Source of the DNA: JAFGLZ01 sp964390905
Lineage (GTDB): Bacteria > Planctomycetota > Phycisphaerae > UBA1845 > JAFGLZ01
Assembly: GCA_964390905.1 (NCBI GenBank)
Contig: CAYMLO010000018.1
Span: 1 to 64,000, forward strand
Reading direction: 5' to 3'
Length of the DNA stretch: 64,000 bases
A model generated the notes under the pieces. It saw only the letters and a program-made list of their open reading frames with translations, made no database searches and was not told where the DNA came from. This document shows positions 1 through 8,709 of this stretch, one piece after another. How positions within the stretch are numbered: position 1 is the stretch's first letter; each line of letters begins with the position of its first letter. The translations under genes and the position numbers were made by a program.

Positions 1-1905
1 AGCGCGACGCCGATCGATTTCGGCCAAGACGAGCTGAGGTCGATCGTGCTCTACCGCAAGGGCGAGTCCGGCGACGAGACGGTCATCGCGTTCGGTCAAC
101 AGGCCGAGCACGAATGGGGCATGGCGACGCCGGACGAGAAGCGGTTGCTGCGGCTCGCTTCGCAATTCAAGGCGGACATCGCCTCGGACGACGAGACGCC
201 GCGCAAGGACGCCGAGAGCTTCTTGCGGTGCGTTGCCAATGACCTGACCCAGCGAGGTGTGCTGCCCTCCGGCAAGAAGCCCAGCGAGATCCCCGTGCTG
301 ATCGGCACGCCAGCCAACGCGATGGCAGGTTTCGATGAGACGCTGGACCGGGTGGCGCGCGATGCGGGTCTTGGCGCGGTCGAGCTGGTCAAGGAGCCTA
401 TCGGCGCACTGATAAGCCACCTGTCGCGCCACGAGTTCTCCGCCAGGGATGCCCGCGGCGGGTTGCTGGTGATCGATTTCGGCGGCGGCACCTGCGACGT
501 CGCCTACATGCTCCGGCTGGAAGTGCGGGAGGCCTGGGGCGATCCGATTCTGGGGGGGCGGCTGTTCGACGACCTGTTCTACCAGTGGTTCTGCGACGAG
601 AACCCGGACGCCGCCCAGGTGATGGCCCGCGACGGCGACAGCTACTACGTTCATTGGGTCCGATGCCGCGAGATGAAGGAGCGCTTCAGCGAGACCCTCG
701 CGCGAGACCGCCAGGCTGCGTTCCGCTACGCCGTCCCGCCCTACGGCAGATTGGGCGACGCCACCTGGGAGCAGTTCCTGGAGCGGGCCCGCGACTACAC
801 GCCGAGCCCGTCGTTCCGCGAGGAGCTGGGCCGACTGGGACCGGCCTACCATCAGCTCACGAGCGGTGGGGCGGTTGATCTGGTGGCGTGGGTTCAAGGC
901 GTCATCGGACGCGGGATCGCCGACGGTAAGATCCGCGTCGACGACGTCTCCTTCGTCATCCTGACCGGTGGGAGCAGCGCCTGGCCCTTCGTGCGGGAAA
1001 CCGTTGCCGAAGCGCTGCAGATTCCGCCGGACAAGATTCTCTCATCGGCCAGTCCCAGGCGTGCGATCGGCGAAGGCGTCGCCCTGCTGCCGGTCCTCAA
1101 GAAGCGCTACGAGCAGATCATCCGCGAGATCAAGGACGAATGCCCAGGCAAGGTCGAAGAGATCCTACGTGAGGTGCAGCACATCGCCGGCGTCTTCCTG
1201 GACGAGCTGGCGGCCGAGCTGTCCGGACGCTTCATCGGCTTGATTGAGCCGCCGCTGAGCGCGTTCCGCAAGACGGGCGGCCGGTTGTCCGATCTGGAGG
1301 CCAAGATCACCGCCCAAGGCGCCACGCTCGATCGCGTGGCGGCCGAACTCGTCCAGAAGCGCTCGCCCGAGCTTGCCGCCAAGATGAACCAGCGCATCAG
1401 AGACATCCTGGCGCCCTGGTTCGAGTCGAAGCACATTCACTGGACGCCCGAGAGCATTCCCCTGTCGCCGGCCGGTCCGGACCGGATGTCCGGCCCGAGG
1501 GTGCCCGTCGACGACCTCTGCATGACGGGGCTGACCACCATCACGTCGACGGTGATGGCCGTCGTGCTCGGCACGCTCTGCGGCGGGGCGGGAACCGCCT
1601 GGGTAGTCGCGGGGCCCGTGGGGTGGATCGTCGGCGGCGTGCTGGGCGTGATCCTCACCGTCGCGGTGGCCTGGGGAGGCCGACGATACGCCGAAGAGAC
1701 GACCAAGTCCATCCCGATTCCCGCGAAGCTGGCGTGGCTGGCCCTCCGCAAGATCAGCTATGACAAGATCAGGAAGGACATGGAGATCCAGTTGCTCAAG
1801 GACTTTCGCCCGAAGCTCTACAGTCAGCAGGCCGACCTCCGCCGACACGTCGAGCAGATCACCCGAGCCCAGATCGACGACATCGGTGCGCTGGATCAGT
1901 TGTAG
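1..1905 (+). CDS. Hsp70/DnaK-like ATPase with C-terminal membrane hairpin (5' end outside window)
   Basis: The frame is open to the first base, so the N-terminus, including the phosphate-1 loop of the actin-type ATPase, lies upstream; a GTG at 46 is probably internal. The visible part carries the Hsp70 phosphate-2 signature (VIDFGGGTCD, around nt 470-500) and an adenosine-site LTGGSSAWP motif (around nt 960). The half after nt 1100 is helical and does not look like a normal Hsp70 substrate-binding domain. Near the C-terminus (about nt 1520-1680) are two glycine/valine-rich hydrophobic segments, which suggest an inner-membrane hairpin, followed by a short charged tail. Known for the family: ATP-driven conformational switching. 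Inference: a membrane-attached Hsp70 relative rather than housekeeping DnaK. Substrate and partners are unknown. Confidence 0.75.
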   Translation, partial: SATPIDFGQDELRSIVLYRKGESGDETVIAFGQQAEHEWGMATPDEKRLLRLASQFKADIASDDETPRKDAESFLRCVANDLTQRGVLPSGKKPSEIPVLIGTPANAMAGFDETLDRVARDAGLGAVELVKEPIGALISHLSRHEFSARDARGGLLVIDFGGGTCDVAYMLRLEVREAWGDPILGGRLFDDLFYQWFCDENPDAAQVMARDGDSYYVHWVRCREMKERFSETLARDRQAAFRYAVPPYGRLGDATWEQFLERARDYTPSPSFREELGRLGPAYHQLTSGGAVDLVAWVQGVIGRGIADGKIRVDDVSFVILTGGSSAWPFVRETVAEALQIPPDKILSSASPRRAIGEGVALLPVLKKRYEQIIREIKDECPGKVEEILREVQHIAGVFLDELAAELSGRFIGLIEPPLSAFRKTGGRLSDLEAKITAQGATLDRVAAELVQKRSPELAAKMNQRIRDILAPWFESKHIHWTPESIPLSPAGPDRMSGPRVPVDDLCMTGLTTITSTVMAVVLGTLCGGAGTAWVVAGPVGWIVGGVLGVILTVAVAWGGRRYAEETTKSIPIPAKLAWLALRKISYDKIRKDMEIQLLKDFRPKLYSQQADLRRHVEQITRAQIDDIGALDQL

Positions 1906-1960
1906 ACCCGCCACCCATCTTGGCAGCGTCGCAAGTCGGCGCGCTTGCATAGGCGCCGTC

Positions 1961-2015
1961 GTTTATCGTGGCCGCGTGCGGCCACGTCCCCGCCGCACGC
2001 AGCGGGGCTAAACGG
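1961..2015. repeat. Double-hairpin dispersed repeat, copy 1
   Basis: This 55-nt element contains two adjacent hairpins: 1968-1975 pairs with 1978-1985 (8 bp), and 1988-1993 pairs with 2002-2007 (6 bp). Both are enclosed by a GTTTA/TAAAC outer stem (1961-1965 with 2009-2013). A second copy lies at 46273-46327. It fills the convergent spacer between the Hsp70-like gene and the aminotransferase. It resembles REP-type elements or a bidirectional terminator, but there is no T-tract. Confidence 0.75.
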
Positions 2016-2080
2016 ATTTACGCTGGGGACGCTTCGGGGACCTTCTGCAGAGGATTCTCTGAATCAGTCGCGACATCGCG

Positions 2081-3196
2081 CTACCGCGCCAAGTCGCATA
2101 GGATCTCGCACGCCCGGACGATGTTCTCGTCCGTCGTGGCGTAGCTGATCCGGAAGTGGGTGTCCCGGTCACTGAACACGCTGCCGGGCACGACGAGGAC
2201 GTCCCGATCGGCCGCGGCGTCCACGAACGCTGCGGCGTTGGTGAATCGCTCCGGAACCTTCGGGAAGACGTAGAACCCGCCTGCCGGCCGGGCGACTTCG
2301 AAGCAGTCACGCAGCCCTTCGTAGACCAGATCGCGCTTCCGGCGGTACGCGTCCACGTGGTCGGTGACGTCCGTGTCCATCGCAGCCAGTCCGCCGTACT
2401 GGACCATGGCGGGTGCGCACACGAACGTGTACTGCTGGGCCCGGGTCATCGCCTCGATGACGGCCTCGGGACCGGCCGCATACCCGAGACGCCATCCCGT
2501 CATCGCGTGTCCCTTGCTGAATCCCCGCAGCAGGAGCGTTCGCTCTGGCGCGTAGGTCACCGGGCTGGGGCAGGGGCCGTCGAAGCTCAGGTCGGTGTAG
2601 ATCTCGTCCGACACGATCAGGAGGTCATGTCTTCGGGCCAGCTCGACGGCGGCCTGGACGTTCTGCGCGTCGTAGACCGTCCCCGTAGGGTTGCTGGGTG
2701 AGTTGAGCAGCAGAATCCGCGTGCGATCCGTCACGGCGGCCTCGATTGCTTCCACGGGCATGCGGAAGTCGGGATAGCTGCTGACGGCAACGGGTCGAGC
2801 GCCCACCAGTTGGATGGCGTACTTGTAGAGGACGAAGTAGGGGTCGATGTAGATCACCTCGTCGCCCGGGTCGAGACACGCGAACATGGTCAGCAGGATG
2901 CCGCCCGACGTTCCGGAGGTCACGAGCACCTCCGCGTCCCAGTCGAATTCGTGCTTCAGCGACTCTGCGATCCGCGCGCGGAGTTCGGGCAGGCCCTGGG
3001 TGACGGTGTAGCTGTTGTGGCCGTCCTGGATGGCGCGGATGGCCGCGGCTTTGCACGGCTCGGGGACGTCGAAGTCCGGTTGGCCGATCGTCAGGCTGAT
3101 CGCGTTCGGTCGCGAGGCGGCCAGCTCGAACATCCGCCGGACCCCGGACGCGTCGATCACGCCCATGCGATCGGAGACGAATTGCCTGGCGGACAC
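2081..3196 (-). CDS. Class I/II PLP-dependent aminotransferase (aspartate aminotransferase-like)
   Basis: A 371-aa fold-type I aminotransferase, normal length for the family. Visible signatures are IGQPDFDVPE near the N-terminus, the NSPSNPTG substrate/PLP motif (about 165-172), SDEIYTD (D197 and Y200 contacting the cofactor), and the Schiff-base lysine K228 in GFSKGHAMTGWRLGY. It transfers amino groups between an amino acid and a 2-oxo acid in the cytoplasm; aspartate, alanine or an aromatic amino acid are all possible donors and the sequence does not decide. The start is GTG, preceded by an AGGTGA-type ribosome site. It is convergent with the Hsp70-like gene. Confidence 0.9.
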   Translation of the reverse strand: MSARQFVSDRMGVIDASGVRRMFELAASRPNAISLTIGQPDFDVPEPCKAAAIRAIQDGHNSYTVTQGLPELRARIAESLKHEFDWDAEVLVTSGTSGGILLTMFACLDPGDEVIYIDPYFVLYKYAIQLVGARPVAVSSYPDFRMPVEAIEAAVTDRTRILLLNSPSNPTGTVYDAQNVQAAVELARRHDLLIVSDEIYTDLSFDGPCPSPVTYAPERTLLLRGFSKGHAMTGWRLGYAAGPEAVIEAMTRAQQYTFVCAPAMVQYGGLAAMDTDVTDHVDAYRRKRDLVYEGLRDCFEVARPAGGFYVFPKVPERFTNAAAFVDAAADRDVLVVPGSVFSDRDTHFRISYATTDENIVRACEILCDLAR

Positions 3197-3303
3197 GATC
3201 TCACCTGTCGACGTCGCGGTCCGGATTCAAGCAAGCAGCCGCCGGGCCTGTTGCACGGCGGCTGACGAACATGGCGAAATGCAGTCGGCTCGGAGGGGGT
3301 CGG

Positions 3304-3570
3304 CTAGGCCTTCTTCTCCTGATCCTCGCCAGCAGTCGGCGTGCCCTCGGCCTCGGTCGCCGCTTCGCCTTCGACCGTCTCCTCTTCCTTCTTCTTGTCC
3401 TTGTGACCTGCGGAGGTTTTGCGGTGCGCCACCTTCGGCAGCGCGAAGACGCTTTGGGAGTCGTCCCAGCGTTCCTCCTCCTCCAGCATCTCGAGTCGCT
3501 CGGCCCGCGTCAGCACGTTGCGGTGTCGGACCAGGGCGTTGCGGCTCTTGAGGGATCGATCCAACGACAT
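3304..3570 (-). CDS. Small basic protein of the PVC superphylum (TIGR04137-like)
   Basis: An 88-aa protein beginning MSLDRSLKSRNALVRHRNVL. The first about 50 residues match my memory of the short basic protein conserved in Planctomycetes, Verrucomicrobia and Chlamydiae (arginine-rich, ending in a LPKVAHRK-like motif). The usual protein is about 50-65 aa; this one adds a lysine/glutamate-rich low-complexity tail of about 35 residues. The start ATG follows a strong GAGGAGG site and lies 2 nt after the stop of the upstream membrane protein gene, which implies coupled translation. The function is not established; an association with nucleic acid or the ribosome is suggested only by its basic charge. 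Confidence 0.8.
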   Translation of the reverse strand: MSLDRSLKSRNALVRHRNVLTRAERLEMLEEEERWDDSQSVFALPKVAHRKTSAGHKDKKKEEETVEGEAATEAEGTPTAGEDQEKKA

Positions 3571-3572
3571 GA

Positions 3573-4637
3573 CTACTTCCTCCTCTTCGGCATGCGAGAC
3601 AGTCGCATCGGATAGGCATCGCGGAAGTCGTATCCCCCGCCTTCTTGACGGTACAGCTTGCCGATCTGACGGATCTGTTCTCTGAAACGGTGCAGCATCT
3701 CCTTGCGCGGCGCGTCGCCCGTGGGGTATCCGATGGTGCTCAGCAGGATGTAGCTTCCATCGCTGCTCTGCTCGACGGTCACCGGGGGCAGGCCGTTCTG
3801 GTCTGGGAGCCTGGCCAGAATGAATCGCTCGGCCCGCTCGGCCTCGGCCCGGCCGTCTTGTCCTCTGAAGCTCTGGACCACCAAGTAGTTCCATCCCGCT
3901 CGACGGAGGCTTCCCGAGGGAGGCGGCGCCTGCGACGAACTCGATTCGGCTGTCGGCGCGCCCGCCGCTGGCGAACGTGCGGGCCCGGAACGCCGGGCCA
4001 GGCCTTCCGACCACCCGGTGGTGGACAGATCCAACACACTCGGGTCGGGCTGTCGATCCCGGGCCATTTGCACGGTATCGACAGCTTCATCCTGCAGGTC
4101 CTTGGCCTGCTCGATGCCAGTCCGCACGCCTAGGACGTGGCCCGCGGAGAAGCCAGCCAGAATCGCCAGGATCAGGCCGCCGCCCGCGACCGACGCCCAC
4201 AGGACGCTCAGCGTGATTTCGACCTGACCCGCCTCGATCCGAACGGCCTTGCCAACCGCCGACCGCACGGAGCCCAGCAGACGCGCGATCACGTTCTCGG
4301 CCTGTTCTTCATCGTCCAACGGCTGGGCTTGCGGCTCCGCTTGCTCGAGCGCGGCTTCCTCCGGGGGCGCCTCTTCGGTGACGTACGGCTCTTGCGCGTC
4401 GCCTTCGGCCACCGCTTCCTCGACCGCCTCGGCGACGCGGTCGTAGTTCGCCCTGTCGGAGTCCGGTTGGGACGACTCGACTTCATTCGCGGCGGGTGGC
4501 GAGAGGTCCTTGTCGGCCTCGGCCGTCTCGCTCAGACTCCGCCACCACCCTGGGACCTGAAGGTGGGGGTTTTCTCCTTCGGTCTGAGCCCGATTGATGA
4601 TCTCAAACAGCGCCGGTGTTCGCTTGCCCTTTGCCAC
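3573..4637 (-). CDS. Single-span membrane protein with SPOR-like C-terminal domain
   Basis: 354 aa, GTG start with an AAGGG ribosome site. The N-terminus (VAKGKRTPALFEIINR) is followed by an acidic, proline-rich cytoplasmic stretch to about residue 165, then one transmembrane segment (about 172-192, GGLILAILAGFSAGHVLG). A disordered linker leads to a C-terminal domain of about 100 residues (WNYLVVQSFRG... RAERFILARL...). The single-span topology, linker and terminal alpha/beta repeat resemble a SPOR (peptidoglycan-binding) protein, but the match is by eye only. It is translationally coupled to the small basic protein downstream. Confidence 0.7.
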   Translation of the reverse strand: MAKGKRTPALFEIINRAQTEGENPHLQVPGWWRSLSETAEADKDLSPPAANEVESSQPDSDRANYDRVAEAVEEAVAEGDAQEPYVTEEAPPEEAALEQAEPQAQPLDDEEQAENVIARLLGSVRSAVGKAVRIEAGQVEITLSVLWASVAGGGLILAILAGFSAGHVLGVRTGIEQAKDLQDEAVDTVQMARDRQPDPSVLDLSTTGWSEGLARRSGPARSPAAGAPTAESSSSQAPPPSGSLRRAGWNYLVVQSFRGQDGRAEAERAERFILARLPDQNGLPPVTVEQSSDGSYILLSTIGYPTGDAPRKEMLHRFREQIRQIGKLYRQEGGGYDFRDAYPMRLSRMPKRRK

Positions 4638-4717
4638 GGCTCTGGCCCTTCCATATGTCGGTAGTCAACCAGAACAGCTCGTCCCCCCGGGCGAGACCGC
4701 GCCCATGCCATCTATTC

Positions 4718-4745
4718 AGGATAGCCAGCCAACATTAAAAATCAA
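4718..4745 (-). promoter_or_regulatory. Candidate sigma-70 promoter for the membrane protein/small basic protein pair
   Basis: Read on the minus strand, TTGATT (4745-4740) and TATCCT (4723-4718) are separated by 16 nt in an unusually AT-rich island, about 80 nt upstream of the GTG at 4637. Assigned by sequence only. Confidence 0.4.
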
Positions 4746-4822
4746 GGGATACCGATGATTGACGCCTTCAATGCAGAGGCGTGGGCCCCGACGTGCGACC
4801 CGACGGGGCGTCCGCCGTGCGC

Positions 4823-5803
4823 CTAGGGACGGGGATGAAATCGCGCGTGGATCGACTTGAGGCGCTTGCCGTCGACGTGCGTGTAGATCTGTGTGGTGCT
4901 TACGTCAGAATGGCCCAGGAGTTCCTGCACCACGCGGAGGTCCGCGCCGCCTTGCAGCAGGTGCGTGGCGAAGCTGTGCCGCAGGACGTGCGGCGAGACG
5001 TGGGCGGTCACCCCGGCGCGGGCGGCGTACTTGGCCACCAGCCGCCAGCAGTTCTCCCGACCCAACCGGCGACCGGTTCGGGACAGGAACAGGTGGTCCG
5101 TTCGGCGTCCGTCCGCCAGGGAGGGTCGCAGCTCGCGCAGGTACGTGTAGATGGCCTCCAACGCGGTTCGCCCGACGGGCACGATCCGTTCCTTCTGGCC
5201 CTTCCCGAGGCACCGCAGGTAGCCGATCTGCATGTTCACGTCCGCCACGCCCAGGTCGCAGAGCTCGCTGACCCGTAACCCCGTCGCGTAGAGCAGCTCG
5301 AGAATGGCCCGATCGCGGAGGTACAGGGCGTCGTCCGGTTGCGGCTCGGCGAGCAGGGCCTCAACGTGTTTCTGGTTGAGCGTTCCCGGAAGCCGCTGCC
5401 ACCGGCTCGGCGTCTCCAGCCGGGTGGCGACGTCGTCGGACAGCCACCCGTTGCCGTGACAGAAGCGAAGGAACACCCGAACGGAGGCCAGGTGGCGGAC
5501 GATCGACGAGAGCGCCAGTCCTCGCGAGCGCAGATGCTTGAGAAAGTCTTGGACCCGCAGGGCATTCAGTTGATCCACCGATCGCAACCCGAGGTCGGCC
5601 ATCAGGCGGACGAACTCGGTCAAGTCCCTTTCGTACGCTCGAATCGTGTTGTTGGCCAGGCCGCATTCAACGTGGAGGTAGATCACGAATTGGGCGAGCC
5701 CTTCGATTAGACCGATGTCGGTCCGAGGTTCTCCGGCGCAGTCGGTGGGCGATACATGATCGAGCGTCGTGGCTGTGGAGCTGTCCATGGGCGGCAGGTC
5801 CAT
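4823..5803 (-). CDS. xerD: XerD-type tyrosine recombinase
   Basis: A 326-aa site-specific recombinase with the usual two-part architecture: a SAM-like core-binding domain (about 35-125) and a catalytic domain (about 145-326). All catalytic residues are visible: R177 (ATGLRVSEL), K201 (GKGQKER), H272 and R275 (SPHVLRHSFATH), H298 (LLGHSDVSTTQIYTHV) and the nucleophile Y307. The length and motif spacing fit chromosomal XerC/XerD, which resolve chromosome dimers at dif, better than phage integrases. The frame extends upstream to 5974, but the ATG at 5803 has a TGAGG site and matches the usual family start. No neighbouring phage or integron genes are seen. Confidence 0.88.
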   Translation of the reverse strand: MDLPPMDSSTATTLDHVSPTDCAGEPRTDIGLIEGLAQFVIYLHVECGLANNTIRAYERDLTEFVRLMADLGLRSVDQLNALRVQDFLKHLRSRGLALSSIVRHLASVRVFLRFCHGNGWLSDDVATRLETPSRWQRLPGTLNQKHVEALLAEPQPDDALYLRDRAILELLYATGLRVSELCDLGVADVNMQIGYLRCLGKGQKERIVPVGRTALEAIYTYLRELRPSLADGRRTDHLFLSRTGRRLGRENCWRLVAKYAARAGVTAHVSPHVLRHSFATHLLQGGADLRVVQELLGHSDVSTTQIYTHVDGKRLKSIHARFHPRP

Positions 5804-6124
5804 CGCCTCAGACGGCACAGGCGACGCGCAGCTCGGCGTCTCGCAGGAGCTGTTCACGACGGATCTCATGGTACACGGGGCATGACAGGGGATCGTCAGC
5901 GCAGAGACGGAAGGTCTCACCAATCCCACCCAGTGTGAATCTCGAGGCGCAACGCGTATCCGCCCATTCCACAAACGGACACAGCCGCCGACGTGTTTTC
6001 AAAGGAACCACCCTCACTCGACGAGCCAGACCGGCACGGTGTGCGTGCCGGTTAAAGTTATCGGTCCGTCGACGGCGTTGGCTTGAGGGTTCCTGCGACG
6101 CCGGCACCACGCGGCTGGGTGGGG
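5804..6124. other. Gene-free spacer with one perfect hairpin
   Basis: This 321-bp stretch between xerD and the lipoprotein gene, both on the minus strand, has no convincing gene. It contains a perfect 9-bp hairpin with a GTGTG loop at 6030-6052, next to a short AT-rich run (TTAAAGTTA). It could end the lipoprotein transcript or precede xerD expression. No T-tract follows on the minus strand, so a classical terminator is not supported. Confidence 0.5.
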
Positions 6125-6646
6125 CTACGTTTTGCCCGTACCGGCCCACGCGATGACCTTCTTGCCCAGTTCCTTTGCGAGATCCTCCGTGCCGGTCCGC
6201 AAGGCCTGGGTGCTGGCCAGTGCGTCGGCCTTGCCGACGACCTTTCCGTCCTTGTCGACGATCTCCACGCGCACGATCACGAACGCCATTCCTCCTATGA
6301 GCTTGCTGCCCCCCTTGGAGGAGTAGAAGCGGACCGTCGAGTTGATCGTCAGAGGCTCGCCGCTGCCAGGCGTGATCTTCCTGTCGGCAATGGCCGCGGC
6401 CAGTTGCTTGTTCAACTGGGTCTGCAACGCAGTCCGGAACTCAGCCGCCCCCGAACCATCGATCTGGACCTGCCCGATCTTGAGCGTAGAGGCCCCCTTG
6501 GCCGTCGCGGGGGAAAACGCTTGGATCGGATACACGTCGCCCGACGCACCGCGGACCTCCGCCAGCCCTCGTCGGGCGACCGTGCTCATGCACCCGCTGC
6601 AACAGACCAGCCCCAGAACCGATACCGTCGCTACTAGGCCTCTCAT
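6125..6646 (-). CDS. Lipoprotein of unknown function (DUF4410-like)
   Basis: 173 aa with a lipoprotein signal: a hydrophobic stretch followed by VCCSGC, whose last cysteine (about C19) would be lipidated and acylated. The mature part has a predicted alpha/beta layout (INSTVRFYSS..., FVIVRVEIVDKDGKVVGKADA) resembling DUF4410-type envelope proteins, but this match is tentative. A GGAG site lies 7 nt before the ATG. Probable location is the outer membrane or periplasmic face; no role can be assigned. Confidence 0.75.
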   Translation of the reverse strand: MRGLVATVSVLGLVCCSGCMSTVARRGLAEVRGASGDVYPIQAFSPATAKGASTLKIGQVQIDGSGAAEFRTALQTQLNKQLAAAIADRKITPGSGEPLTINSTVRFYSSKGGSKLIGGMAFVIVRVEIVDKDGKVVGKADALASTQALRTGTEDLAKELGKKVIAWAGTGKT

Positions 6647-6916
6647 GATGGTCTCCTTAACGGGACGTTCGCTGCCTTGTCACGCTAACACGGAGATGTT
6701 TACCGCGGATCAACGCCGGTTTCAACGGCTGGATGGCCGATTCCGTTCCGTCCCCGGCGGTGATGGGGCGGGTAGGGCTTGTTGACGAATACATCAGAGC
6801 GCTTTGGGCGCCGGTCCGGACGATGGCGTCTCGATTCCCAAGCCACTAGAATCCGTGCGCGGGCTGGATCTGTGGCGACGCGTGAGTGCTCGCGATGGTG
6901 TGCCAGGGCGATCCGG

Positions 6917-7489
6917 ATGGCCGTTGAGCTCGAAGCCAAGTTGGCAGTCGATTCGCACGACGAGGTCCGTGTCCGCTTGCCGGCTGTCGGTGCGGATCGT
7001 ATGGGCTTCGTCCTGGAGACCAACGCCATCTTCGATAGCGCCAGCCGATCGCTCCTCGCCAACGACGAAGGGCTTCGCGTCCGCGGGCTCGACGTCATCG
7101 ACGGCCCCGCCCGACCCGCCACGCTGACCTACAAGGGGCCGAAGCGCCCAGGTCCGCTCAAGCAGCGCGAGGAGATCGAGGTGAGCATCTCCGACGCGCA
7201 GGCCGCCCGTTCGTTGCTCGTCGCGCTGGGGTTCGTCGAGGCGTTGACGTTCCAGAAGCGCCGCGAGACGTGGGCCCTCGACGAGTGCCACATCGAGCTC
7301 GACGAGCTGCCGCATCTCGGGCACTTCGTCGAGGTGGAGGGCCCGGACGGTGATGCCGTGCATGGCGTCCTGGAGCGTCTCGGCTTGTCGGACAGGCCCA
7401 TCATCAAGACCAGCTACATCGCCCTGCTGATCGACCACTGCCGCCGCCACGACCTGCCCACCGAGCGGATTGAGTTCCCCTCGGACTAG
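6917..7489 (+). CDS. CYTH-domain protein (class IV adenylate cyclase / triphosphatase family)
   Basis: 190 aa. The N-terminal MAVELEAKL gives the diagnostic ExExK signature (E4, E6, K8) of the CYTH triphosphate-tunnel fold. Further basic and acidic tunnel strands follow (LRVRGLD, LTYKGPKR, REEIEVSI, KRRETWALDECHIELDELPHLGHFVEVEG). The family includes CyaB-type adenylate cyclases, thiamine-triphosphatases and inorganic triphosphatases; sequence alone does not choose between them. The frame opens at 6779, but the ATG at 6917 places ExExK at the very N-terminus as in characterised members. The 270-bp spacer upstream (6647-6916) shows no other feature. Confidence 0.85.
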   Translation: MAVELEAKLAVDSHDEVRVRLPAVGADRMGFVLETNAIFDSASRSLLANDEGLRVRGLDVIDGPARPATLTYKGPKRPGPLKQREEIEVSISDAQAARSLLVALGFVEALTFQKRRETWALDECHIELDELPHLGHFVEVEGPDGDAVHGVLERLGLSDRPIIKTSYIALLIDHCRRHDLPTERIEFPSD

Positions 7490-7514
7490 CGCCAGCCGCG
7501 CCCGATCCAGACTG

Positions 7515-8549
7515 TCAGAGGAAGGGCGGTAGGATCGGGATGAGGTCTTTCCATCCCGTGCACAGGTACACGACGGTGACAAGGTTGGCCAGAAACAGGA
7601 CCACGATCGTGTGGGCGGCCAGCACGGCGCTGAAGGCGTAGTCGAACCTCAAGTACAGCCGACAGGCGACGCCCAGGCGATAGCCCGAAAGGAGCAGAAT
7701 GCCAAGCATTGCCCAGAGGGCGACCTCCTCCAGAACGAAGCGGATTACGCCGGACCGGAAGCCCCAGATCAGGAAGGCCAGAACCGTACAGACGAGGAGG
7801 ATCACCCCAATCCACACGAACGCGTCGCAGCTATAGAGAGCGCACCGCAGCACATGCACGAGCTTGACCCTCGCGCGGCGCATCGAGACGCGAAAGACAA
7901 GGAGGGCCGAGAAGATCAGCCAAGGCCAGGCGAGCGCGAGTGAGAGGACCCCGCAAGGGACGATCACGCGCGGCGTCCTTCGGGCCGCCTGTTTCACCAG
8001 ACGCCAGGTGATTCCCACCGGGTAGTGCACGTCAAGGTATGCCTTGACCGAGCCGTACCGCGCGACGACGGCCTTGGCGCTGCGCGATTGTTCCTCAGTC
8101 GCCGGGTTCTTGAGGAATGCTGCTGCAGCGGGGCGGCTCATCCGATTCGACACGAGGATCTCCCGTCCCATGCAGACGGCAAAGACGAAGACCAGGCCCG
8201 TCAGCACCAGGAGATACAGGCCCGACGCGAGGCACCAGTACAGGATCAGTCGCTTCGGATGCGACGGTTGGCTGGGATGGAGCGATTGCCAGAGACGACG
8301 CGGGAGCAGCGTGCCCAGCAGCGTTTTGCCGAACGACCAGGCCCGACGCTCCGGATGGTGCTCGAAGAGGTATCGATGGAGCCGCCGGTTGGGGTCGAGG
8401 ATCTCGGGCCATTCGAACGGGTACCCGCACTCCGGGCATCGCGGCTCGGTCAGCCCGCGCAGGTTGTATTCGCACATGGGACAGACGACATCGCCGTCTA
8501 CGCTGTCCCAGTGCGGGTGGGAAGTCGTTGTGGGTTGCGCGTCCGTCAT
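7515..8549 (-). CDS. Zinc-ribbon multi-pass membrane protein
   Basis: 344 aa. An N-terminal zinc ribbon (CPMCEYNLRGLTEPRCPECGYPF) is of the short CxxC...CxxCGY type common in planctomycetes. About five hydrophobic segments follow after residue 95 (for example LYLLVLTGLVFVFAVCMG and AHTIVVLFLANLVTVVYLC). No enzymatic motif is visible. The frame extends to 8594; I prefer the ATG at 8549 because it immediately precedes the ribbon, though the ribosome site is weak for both. Likely inner-membrane; function unknown. Confidence 0.7.
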   Translation of the reverse strand: MTDAQPTTTSHPHWDSVDGDVVCPMCEYNLRGLTEPRCPECGYPFEWPEILDPNRRLHRYLFEHHPERRAWSFGKTLLGTLLPRRLWQSLHPSQPSHPKRLILYWCLASGLYLLVLTGLVFVFAVCMGREILVSNRMSRPAAAAFLKNPATEEQSRSAKAVVARYGSVKAYLDVHYPVGITWRLVKQAARRTPRVIVPCGVLSLALAWPWLIFSALLVFRVSMRRARVKLVHVLRCALYSCDAFVWIGVILLVCTVLAFLIWGFRSGVIRFVLEEVALWAMLGILLLSGYRLGVACRLYLRFDYAFSAVLAAHTIVVLFLANLVTVVYLCTGWKDLIPILPPFL

Positions 8550-8709
8550 TTCGGACGCATCGTACCATGGATCGGCAAGAATGGATGCAGCCACGTGCTG
8601 AGCGTCGCGGCCAGGCTTCGCACAGACTCAGCTGGTATAATCCTGCCCTACCAGGCGGATGGACCCGCAAAGCTCCCCCCGTCAGGCACGAATCAAGGAG
8701 AACATCAGG

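Noticed and set aside
4823..5803. Phage or integron integrase
   Set aside because: Length and motif spacing match XerC/XerD; no att site, tRNA or phage genes flank it.
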